This document shows positions 24,101 to 36,100 of a DNA stretch of 64,000 bases, one piece after another; positions within the stretch are counted from its first letter, which is position 1; each line of letters starts with the position of its first letter. The DNA lies in contig CM067373.1 in the NCBI GenBank assembly GCA_034401795.1, forward strand, positions 37,421,443 to 37,485,442. The letters are read 5' to 3'. Both the position numbers and the translations under genes were made by a program. This DNA comes from Chaetoderma sp. LZ-2023a (taxonomy: Eukaryota; Mollusca; Caudofoveata; Chaetodermatida; Chaetodermatidae). The notes below the pieces were generated by a model that ran no database searches, was not told the DNA's origin, and saw nothing but the letters and a program-made list of their open reading frames with translations.

Positions 24101-27100
24101 TAGTAGACATACAATTTGTACAACAACGCTTAGTCCGTCATCAATCAAGCGTTCGCGACAAACTTAGCTATGTCATTCATGACCTAACTGATATGATATA
24201 ATCAGTATTCTTCTGAATATTTTGAAACTAATTTGACTGGGCAGCAACAGGTCTCAGTAGAATTAGTTTCAAAATATTCAAGTCTTTCTGTACGGTTGTC
24301 TTGAAATATGGACAATGAACAGTCAAGTGCTAGAGTAAATATTGCTGGACATAAGATTACCTGAAGGAAACTTGATGTCTGTGAATTCCACTTTTCCTCT
24401 GGACGACCATGCCATGTATTCAATACACTTAAACAAACCTGGCAAGTTAATAAAAAACTGATATTTTCAATGTGGCCCTTAGTACACTGTATCAACTCTA
24501 TTGAGAAGTTCTGCTAAGATATCTATATTCAGCTACAATTCATATATAGTACAGCCAAGAAATAACTGAACGTGTTTCCAAAACTAAAAAAAACGTAATG
24601 TTGAATATTTTGGACATAATTTGACCTGGAGTCTCAGCAATGACTTCCAATTAAATTAAGTCCAAAATATTCAAAAGAACATTTCTTATTTTGTTTTCAA
24701 AATCGTACTAACATGTTCCTATATTTTGTTTTGCATATTAACCCTTTCACTGATGAATTCTCTATATTTCATTTTCAACACAACCATACATGAAAACTGT
24801 TGAATATTTTGAAATTAATTTGACTGGAACAGGTTCCAGGCAAATTAATTTCAAAATATTCAATAGAATAAGTTTTATGTTGTAAAGAATTTATTTTTTC
24901 AGGGATTTGTCGGTGAAGGTGTTGACTTCCTTATGAACTGTAGTGTCTATAACTAGAGATTTTGTAATACAGTGAATTAGAAAGGGTGGAAAAGACATCC
25001 CAGAATATAATTCTTACAGTTTATTGAATTATTCATGCACCATAGACTCATCCACTGCAGGACTACTCTCAAACTTTTGGCCTCATCATACACTGGTGGT
25101 TTTGGATAGTTGAGCCCGGCCTGTTGACCCCAAACTGTGGCTTGTGACTCAAGTCGAACAGATCACTGTCCCAAAAATCCTACCAGCGTCTGATGAGAGC
25201 CAAAAGATGGAACCTAGTCATGCTGTGGATGAGTCTATTGTGCATGAATAACTCATTAATTTCATAACCCTAATACCACATATAATTGCTATCTATATAT
25301 CTTAAGGTCTCATGACCCATGGGAAATAGGTCACACTGATTATATATATATATATATATATATAGATATATATATGATATGTGACAGCGGTAGTATAAGA
25401 TGCATTAATAATACACCACGTCTCATCACTACAGCTTGATGTACATTAACCCTTTACTGGTCAAATTTGGTCAAGAAAATCTAGATATTTCCCCCATTGA
25501 ATATCCATCTGCAGGTAAAGAGTATTTTTGAAAATTTACCACTGGAATTACTGGCTCAATAACCGAGCCTTCTTTCTAAATGTCAAAAAATTGTATTCTC
25601 TTGGCCTGTAAATGGACATTCAACAGGCACATGTTAAAACTTTCTTGACCAAATTTGACCATTAAGGTGTTAAAAACTAATAACAAGAGGCCCAATGGGC
25701 CTGTGTCGCTCACCTGGAGCATTATGCATTTTTGTCACAATTGTTAGTGGGTGGTTTAGACATTTTGGCAAGTCCAATATGGCCGCCAAACGCGCTACAT
25801 TTTGATTGGTTCACTTCTGCCATGTTTCTGACGTAGCGCCTTCCCTTGAAAAAACTCAGTGGCACTCAGTGCCTAATTATATCTCTCAAATTTCGGCCCA
25901 ATCCGCTCAGTGGGTCTGGAGTCATTTTGGCAAAAATTAGGCTATCCAAGATGGCCACCAAACCATTTGGCCAATCAAGTTCCCTTGAAACAAACTTGGT
26001 GCAGCTCTTGCCCTAGATGATATTTCATGCATTTTGAATTGATCCCCCAAACGGTTTTAGAGAAGATTTTTAAAGACATTTTAAAGTGTCCAGTTTCTTT
26101 GACGGATCAACTTCTCTTGAACAAACTTTAATGGCCCTTAGTCCATAATCATATATCACTAATTTCGGCTTGATCGCTTCAGCGGTTCTGGGGAAGGAGT
26201 CGTTTTTGCAAAAATGATGTCATCCAAGATGGCCGCTGAACCATTTAGTCAATCAAGTTCCCTTGAACAAACTTGGTTCAACTTTTACCACAGATCATAT
26301 TTCATGAGGTCTGAATTGATCCCTCAAACGGTTTTGGGAGAAGATTTTAGACATTTCTAAAAATCAGCTGAAATCCAAGATGGCCGCCGGCCAAATTGGC
26401 ATATCGGCTATATTTGAACAAAATGGAATCTCTATGCCCTAAGGATGTTTCCTGCCAAATATAATTGAAATCGTCCCAGTAGTTCGCGAGAAGACATTTT
26501 AAATTTCCCATTGCTTTAGTATGGGAGCTTTTGGCGGGAAAATGATCCAAGATGGCCGCTAAACCAATCATCCGACAGTTTCGAAAATTGCAAAGTTAAT
26601 ATCAGAATACCCAAAAACCTATATAAAAACAATTTCAACCTCAAAATCCATCAAATAAAAAAATCTAATATGGCTGCCAAACATGCTATATTTTGATTGG
26701 CCCACGGCGGCCATGTTTTTTGACGGATCAACTTCTCTTGAACAACGTTTACTGGCCCTTAGTCCGTAATCATATCTGTTAAATTTTGGCCTGATCCCTT
26801 CAGCAGTTCTGGAGAAGTGATTTTCGCTAAAACTAGGTCAACCAAGATGGCAGGCGAACCATTTGACCAATCAAGTTCCCGTGAGCAAACTTGGTTGAGC
26901 TCTTGCCCTGGATCATATTTCATGAGCTTTCCTTCAATCCCTCAAGCGGTTTCGGAGATTTTTTAGACGTTTCTAAAAATCAGCCAAAATCCAAGAGGGC
27001 CGCCGGCCAAATTGGCCGATCGGCTTCGTTTGAACAAACTTGGATCCCTATGCCCTAAGTATGCTTCCTGCCAATATAATTGAAATCGTCGTAGCGGTTC

Positions 27101-30100
27101 TTGAGAAGTCGTTTTAAAGGAAAAGTTGACGGACGGACGATGGACACACGACGGACGTTCGCCACGACATAATATCACTTGGCCTTTTAGGCCAGGTGAG
27201 CTAAAAAGACTATTTGATGGATAGACAGACAAACAAGCAGTGTGATTAGTACATCCACTCGCTTTAATGATAAACATTATTCACATATTTGTTCACAACT
27301 GAGAAAGCAATTATCATATTCTTTCACTCTGGATTACTAGATGTAAAATCAGATTTGTATTACATCTATTCGACTAATCTTTGTTACCATGGCAGCAATT
27401 CTGACCATTACAATCTGAAAGCTGTAAATGCAATTTATGATCACATTCCACTATTTCTTTGGTGCATGCTAGCTGGGGTTAATTTGGAAACTGTTGCTAC
27501 AACGTGCTGCTATCCGAGACACCCATGGTTTGAAATAAAACCTCAAATTTAACAGTAACATAGCTATCACCAGTTCATGGTAGGAAGATTGTCAATCACA
27601 GAAGCATAATAATCATTAATCACCTTTCCATCATTGTATAAATTAGGATTAAATCTAACAGTTCCTTTGCCGGTTGTCTCCAGGTTAACGTATGGTGGTG
27701 AGTTTGGGTAATCCTGTGGGAAGTAGATATCAAATTCAAAGCAGCCATTAGCGTACGGAGTGTCATCTGGTGCAGTAATCAAAACCTGAACAAAATACAA
27801 TAAGTAACTAGATATTAGCCTTTTAACCCTCATATCAGCCAAAAATGCCTTCTGTAGGTCTTGAGAAATGTCAATTTGGAGACCAAGAGAAGACTATTTT
27901 TGAAAATTTACCACTGCAATGACTGGCTCGATAACTGAGCCAGTAATTCCAGTGATAAACTCTCAAAAATAGTCTTCTCTTGGTCTGCAAATTGACATTT
28001 TCTTTGAAAAAGATGAATTATTTTTAACAGATTCAAGGCTTAAATGATTAAACAAACACTAAATATTGTCAGGTCGCTATATAAAGTGAAAACACCCCTA
28101 CAATCTCAAATCTATACATAAATTTATTCCGCTGAAGCTGTTTGGCCTGAATTCTTTCAGTATTGATATATCAAAATCCAGGCAAAACATGGGGACAACA
28201 ATTAAAATACAACTGGTAGATATTTTTCACATCAGTTTAAAATCTAGTATGGGAGAGATCAGAATTGACCAATCAGATTCATTAGCTAAAATTTAAGTAC
28301 CAGGATGCTCCCTGCCAAATTTGACTCAAATCAGCACAGTCACTCTTGCCAAAATGATTCAAAATAAGCTTTAAGGATACACTTTTATTGAAGTTCTCTG
28401 AAAAGTGTTCATTGTATATGTCACCTTCATAATGTCCAGTCTTTCCTCATCACATCGTACAAACACACTACTGCTGACGGACAGAGGAAGTGACGTGGAC
28501 AGCGTGACTGCTTCCTGTGCCAGACGACGTGCTCGGGCAGCATTTGATACCTCCACGGCTCCTTTAACGTTGTTCTCGAAGTGATGTGGAATAACAAACT
28601 TCAGCCCATTATTGCTGTCTTCCACAACCATTTCATAAGTGTCTAAAAACGGATAAAAACAGTGACAATAAGAACTCAAATATAGTTCAAACATTAAGCA
28701 ATTCATTCCAGACATTGCATAGTATCTGAATGTCAAGGCAAGAATACAGGAAACTGGTCAAATATTTTGAAACTAATTTAACTGGAACCTATTGCTGCTA
28801 TAGACATAAACGGCTTAATTAGTTTCAATGTATTTAGCAGAATGCTCCTTACACATCATAAAGACGTTGTCATATCTAATCTGTAAGGCTTAACCGTTTC
28901 ACCTACAAATCCCTGAAAAAGTAAATTCTATACGATATAAAACGTATTCTGTAAAATATTTTTTCCAGTACGGTTGTCTTGAAAATGAAATGTGGAATTC
29001 ATCAGTAAAAGAGTTAACGGATCCACTTTTATTGCAAAAAAACTAGCACTAACTCACCAAACTGTAAGTCCTTCATGATGCGCAAGTATCTCGCATCAGC
29101 TGCAGCACCTGCTGACATATGCACTTTTTTACCACGAGATGGAGATGATTCACATGACTTCCTAGCTTCATCTGAAACACACACACCCACACAGACATCA
29201 AATAGCAATCATGCTATCTCGTAACAAGACACAGAGTGAGTCTGTATCACTAACCTGTCATTACAAGCGACGCATTGAGACTCTATTAGTGGATCTCCAG
29301 AATAATAGATAAATCCAATTTGTCACTCAAGCATATGATGTCATAATCAGTTACGTCATATGTAGGCTGGCTGATATCACAATCAAAATGCGCTATGAAT
29401 GACATATTTATGTCCTTTATGACCATTGAATAGTCGGTCAAGGATACAAATTGTATGTCATTGCGATTTAATAAACATTCTGTTGAATATTTTAAAATTA
29501 ATTTGACTGGGTGGTGTAACTGCCATACAGAGCAACATCACCCCGTCAAATAAGTTTCAAAATATTCAACAGGTTACTTGCATAGCTCCTGTGAAATTGG
29601 GATTCTGGGAATTCAGGATTCAAAGTATATAAATCAACACTAACATGCACAAAGAATGGGCTGAGCTTAGTTAGAAATGGGCAGGCATGATTTAGAAATT
29701 GAGCATATTGTTTTCTTCAAATCAGCTTGAGCAGGGTTATGCCCTGCAATCATGACCCCATAAATCTGCAAGGTCGCAGCTGTAGTGCATACACACTTGC
29801 TTTCTGGACAGTGGCTCAATTCAGATGGCAATTGAAGGATTTGAGAAATCAGATTCCTCTGAACAATGTGTTCAATACAAATAACTGTCGAAACTACAGC
29901 GAGAACAGGAATTTTCTATCATGTTCAGGGAACCGTGAAAAGTAAATCATGCCGACCTACTTATGACATAAGACACCTTTATAAATCGATACACCAAGTT
30001 TAACTAAGTACTGTATATGAAAACCGCTTGAAATCATAGCCCAGATGAGAATTTGATGCTCAGCGAACTACAAATATGTTCCACAGACCTCTTTTTGATA

Positions 30101-33100
30101 CACAACACACCATTAACCGACAATGCATTTATCCACATCCCTAAATAACCGATATCTTTCTAACATACATACACTTTGTATCTGTAACACTAGCTTGTAG
30201 CGAGGGCTGAGGATCAGCATCAAACTGACAGCTAAATAGCTAGATTAATCGCAATGACATTAAGCTCTGACAACAAAAACTAAATCAATGTGTGAAATTC
30301 TGTTGACTATGATATCACATTGATATAGGTTACAGGACTAAATGTTAGCTGACTTTAATCAGAGTTTTACAAAAACTGATTTCCCAGTAGCGATAATGAC
30401 TTCGATTGAGACCATGGGCTGTCCTAAATAATGCTTCATACCGTTAAGCTTTAATATAACAACATACACAATAACATCTTGCAGGCAGGGTGAGTGTGAC
30501 GGTGACAATACACAGGCCATTCTACCATCTATCTAAGTGTTGAGAAGAGCCATAGTGGACGGATCCGACCTGTCACTACAGTATGATGTCATAGTCAATT
30601 ACAGCACATGTAGGCTGACGCCACAATCATAATTGACAGAGAATACTCCGTTACGTAGCTGGAAAGTCTGTCAAGTGTATGAATTGTATGTCTTTGATGA
30701 ATTTACTATTTCATAAACATAATATTGAATATTTTGAAACTAATTTGTTTTGGAGCCATAGGCAGCAACAGCACCCAGTCAAAATAGTTTCAAAATATTA
30801 AACTTAACTATGTAGTTACCTTGAAATTGGGATTCTGGGAATTCAGGATTTAAAGTATATACATTTATCTCAATACAAGTAAACAAAGTGGGCGGAGCTT
30901 AGTTAGAAATGGGCGGGGCATAGCTAGGAATGGATCCGTTTATTGCTGGATTGCGTGAATAGGCAGGTGGGATAACCTGGGTTAGGTTCTCACATTATTT
31001 GATACTTTCCTATCATGTGCACTATTATTAAATGACATGTACTTACTGTGTACAGTAGAACGGTGAATAATAGATACTTACCATTTTCAATTTGTTTAAG
31101 TCTATCCATAGCAAGCTGTACAATCTGTGCTGTCTCCTGAATGTCTGGAATCAATAATGCCAACCCTTCATTCTCCTCCTCCTCGACCTGACTACGATTC
31201 TTCCCCTTGTTTGACCTGAAAGCAATACAGGAAATCAGAAATACCAGCAAATATGCTTGAGAGAATACCTGTGTTTGGAACCAAGATTGTGGTCTGTAAG
31301 GAAGGTGGTCACAAAACCACATGTATTAATCTTTAACCCTCAAATTGGTAACAAAAATTTCAATTTGCTGCAGATGGACATTGACTAAGCAAAGGTTTGA
31401 TATATGTTGATGAATTAGACTTTAGTACCATTAACTCTTAACCCTTTAACGGTCAAGCCAGCTAAAACCAGCCTCTGCAGTGGTCTTGAGGAATGTCCAT
31501 TTGGTGGCCAAGAGATGAGTATTTTTGAAAATTTACCACTGGAATGACTGGCTTGATAACCGAGCCAGTAATTTCAGTGGTAAATTTCCCAAAAATACTC
31601 TTCTCTTGGCCTGCAAATGGACATTCAATGAGCAAATCTTTTGATTTTCTTGACCAAATTTTACCGGTAGAGTTAAATGGTCAAGTCGGCCTAAGCAAGT
31701 TTCTTAATGCCTAACGCACACAAGGCAATCTAGCTGAGCTAACTGACTCACGTTTTTTTGCTCAGCCGACAGCACTTGTGTGCGGATGATTTTTGTGAGG
31801 AATTCACCTTGCGAGGCCTGGAGGAAAATACCCGCCACGTTTCATATTTTTTCCCTCGTGAGGCAAAAACCCCAACGTGTGCAGATGTCATAAGCCACGT
31901 GCTCAGCCGCAGAAATCAACTGCCCAATAAAAACATGTGGTTTGTCCACATAATTCAGAGCAAAAATGGCATCTCCCCTTGCAATTGTTAGCGACAATTT
32001 ATTAGAGGAGAGATTGATCGACTCATGGCCACAGGGGTAGATCTTAAATTTTTTATTTCACTAACCTGTTTTATAAATTACACTAGTCCACAGATAAGCA
32101 TACTAGTCCTGCAAAAGAGTGGGGTCCGGGTGCCCTTCCTCAGAAAACCCCCACAAAAACAAGTAGGTGCTTATTGAATGTCCACTTATAGGCCAAGAGA
32201 CCTATTGTTTTAATTTACAACTAGAATGACTGGCTCGGTTTTCGAGCCAGTCATTCCAGTGGTAAATTTTCAAAAATAGTCATCTCTTGGTCTGCAAATG
32301 GACACTTCCCAAAACAACTACATAAGCCGTTTTGGCTGACTTCAGTGTTAAAGTAGTCATGCACCACCCACCACCCCCTTCCCCTTCATGTTATTTCCTA
32401 AGGTCAGCAAACTGTCAAATTTAGTCATTACAGTTACATGTCATGGTTGGGGTATGGTGTTTGGGACTCATTGCTATTAATCAACTAACTAATCAGTCAT
32501 GCCAACCAAATTTCAATTCTGAATGAAAATATATTTTTATATCAAAAATTTGTTTATTTTATATCTAGCTGTGTTATGGCGCATACACAATTCGCCTACC
32601 ATATTTCGCTTAATTGAAGCCTAGGCTTCTATTAGGACAAGAGGTGTTCAATTTCCAACACAACATCTCTGAGAAAGGGGGTGGGCTTATATTAGTTTTC
32701 CCAAGAGTTTTCTAAAACTGATACCACGGAAATTCAACACATTTTCTCCCGTAAAAATTCCCACCACCTACAACTATGTTTAATGTATACCTCAAAACAT
32801 CACCGGGGAAGTGAAATTATTTGATTTGAGCTTCTAAATATTGCGTATCCTTTAATAAAGGTCGTTTATTACGTCAAAATTAATCCACAATTTGACATAA
32901 AATGGCGTCGCGAAAAAATACAAATCACGTGATTCGCCTCCAATTGAAGAGTTTATTTTAGAGCGAGTACTCGGATATAAATATTCTGGAATCGGGGACA
33001 CGGAACTGGGGAATTTCTATATATTATCATTGCGCGATAGGAACTGAGTATTATACTGATCTGAATAACGGGTACCCGTTTGATAAACTCTCGTTAGCGT

Positions 33101-36100
33101 AAATCTCGCGAGAACACACCGCCTCCCATCGCAAAAGAGCCGCTGGCTCACCAACTTAAGAAGCCGGCTATATTGTCATTCGTAATAATTCAATTTGGGT
33201 CATTTAATGTTGATCGGCGTTACAAAATTGATGTGCATTTTCTCCAGTGCATGTTTGGTACATAAATTTGGTTTTAAAATATATTTATAAGTCCGTGAAG
33301 GTATTTAATCACGCTAAGACTGTTTTATGCGCATTTTGACTACAAAGGTGTAGAATAAACTTTATTATATCTTGAACATACGTGGCCTACTATTAGTATT
33401 AATCTAATAGGTGGTCGAGATTTACAAATCCGAGGTCTGTATTGACTTCTAGAGGGGCTGGAAATGTATCAGGCCAGAGATCGGTCTTAAGTAGACACAC
33501 CCTGTGTGACACGATTGTTATTATTATACACACTATTCCTACAAATTTGCTCTTAAAAAAATTGTCCTATACAATCTGCTGTGTTAGGGGGTGGGCTTCT
33601 AATACAGAGTTTTGCCGTTTTGAAATTGCTAAGAAATCATTGGAGCTCATATGTCAAAGTTAGGGGGTGGGCTTCTATTAGAGCATAGGCTACAATTAAG
33701 CGAAATACGGTATAGAGATACACTAGCATTCTAAAGAATGTGGCATATTGGAAAATGAATACATATTATTGGTATAATAATACTTGTCATTCTGAATTCT
33801 GAGATTTGTTTTCAAGGAGGTATATTTAGAAGCGAGTTTGACTGAAAGAAATTGAATCACTTACAAGTTATTCAGATTTTTTTCAAAACAGTTAGCAGAG
33901 CTCCACCTTTCACATACATGTATCATTACATATATACCATAGAAGGAAACGTGTTAACACTCCACATTTTCACTGACTAGTTCTTTATTTAGAAGGGGAA
34001 TTCAAGTTTTTGCTTCCTATTTGATTAAGATGGGACTACGGTATAGAAGTGCTCACAAGATAGGTTATTGCAATTAGAATATTGTTCATTTAATCTTGGC
34101 CAGTGTTTTACCTATATAATCCCAGGTTAGAAGCGCTAATATATTGTTTACTGTAATAAGAGAGCAGATCTTTTAATGTGTCGGTAAACTAAATCATGTG
34201 AAGAGAATTTACAGTTGTTATTGAGCAAAGTAATACTTTGGTCTACCAAAATTGTTGTCAATTTCATATTAGTCCGGGAGCCAATTTTCAAAAGGGGTCT
34301 AGAAGAATGGTTTCGTAGCACACCCAGTATTCAGAAGTTTTGTCTATATTATGCTAGACCGATGTCTTGGGTATATTCTGAGCCGTGTTGTACAAGAAAA
34401 TTGTGGTATCACTAACCTGTGAGAAGCCCATTTACAATAGGTGTTGAATGTAGCTCTCAAACAATTTTCACAATGGTAAATTTTTCACAAACTTAAGCGC
34501 ATGTTATATCAATACAATCTTAACCAAAATGGAAAGGAGTGATCGTATATCGCAGATTTATACATAATCAACCTCGTTTAAGACACCCGTATGTTGCTTT
34601 GTACATATTGGGGCACTTAGGTCTTCTTGTGACTAGCAATACCTTAGCTACAACAATGCCGATGTTTTCTAGATTTTTCATAATTAAACTTTTAACTGAC
34701 ATGCAGTGCATGTCTACACAAGCTGGCAGGACATATTTATCACGTGAGCAAATGAGAGAATGTTACTCATCCGTGTCAGAGTCATCTTCGACAATTGTAT
34801 GCTGAACATTGTCACACATTTCACCTCCCATACAAAGGCATGCTTCAGTGCAGAGTAGATTGTTAGCCTTGCATTGACAGAGATCTGTTCTTTTGCAGGC
34901 AGACTTTTGACATCTACATGATGTGAGTTCAATTAATCCAAATGGAGCAGGATCCTTTGACATTAGAACAGGCTTGAGTAGACCATCCACTATACTCCAG
35001 CCATGTCCATTTGGAGATGGAAGATTCTGAACAGCTTGCAATGAACGTCTCCAAACAAGAGCTTGAAAATTGGCCCTTTCGGTGTGATGCTTTAGACTAT
35101 TCGATGTAGGTGGAAGATTTTCATTTCTTTGTCTCTTTTGACAAAAGAGCCAATAACGGGTTTCATCAGCTGTCTTTCCCACATCCCTGGTGGTATACAA
35201 CTCACAGACAAATTTCTCACATAGAATTGCAGTATTCGGTGATAAGTCAACATGTTCGCTAAGCTAAGCTGATGACATTCAGATGACTTTAAGAGATTGA
35301 ATGCTTTTCTCTTAGCGACTCCAAATAATGCACTAGTGCTATCACAACCTGTAAGAGAATGAAACCCAGGCAAAGACAGACAGATAGCTGGGCCCAGTAC
35401 TTGAGCAACTGTATGTATTGGTATGTATCGCAATTTGTCCTTTGTGCCCGTACGGAACCATAGTTCAGAACAGTGAAGCGAACGATACGTATATATACTA
35501 AGTACTGCCACGTCTGTATCAGGAGACTGTATAACAACACGCATGTGTTCGCTGAAATGACAACAACATCCATTCCATCGTTAAATCCACCAGCAAGAAT
35601 GACGCAATTGTCGGCAGATAGCATATTTGGACCAGTATCACGCCACCGCTTGCTGAGAAATGCAACCAGGTTACTTTTGTTGCTTGGATTGCTGATGTAC
35701 TTGGCCCATTGCTTTGGAACGGGAGTATTTTCTCCAGCAATCTTTACTTCCAATGCTGTTGATGACCCACGTTTTAGCCGCTCTTCCGCTTTGAGAGATT
35801 CCAGTCTATCATATCTGTCAAAAACTATATCTACTCTGTTGCAGTCTTCTTGATTCAGTGGAACTGTAAAGATGTGCCAGTATTTATCAGCCAATTCTCC
35901 AAATGTAGACGTACCTCCAGTTTTAACCATTTGCACAATTGCCATGCCATCTACTACATAAGCTGTTGCGCCTGTCTTGTCAACAGGTGGAAGCCGTCCA
36001 TCAACATTTACTTCCTTTTCTAGTTCACTTAACAAAACACTTTTCACATTCTTTCTTAGAGTCCCATCCGTATGTGACAATGATAGTGGAACAGCAGACA

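Noticed and set aside
27289-27552. 87-codon plus-strand frame
   Set aside because: No recognisable motif, intronic to BIRC6 on the opposite strand, composition like neighbouring non-coding DNA.
31758-31991. 77-codon plus-strand frame rich in Cys and Arg
   Set aside because: No family motif and no splice context; intronic and opposite to BIRC6. Possibly part of an unnamed repeat.
35473-35853. 126-codon plus-strand frame
   Set aside because: Antisense shadow of the PIN-like pseudogene.
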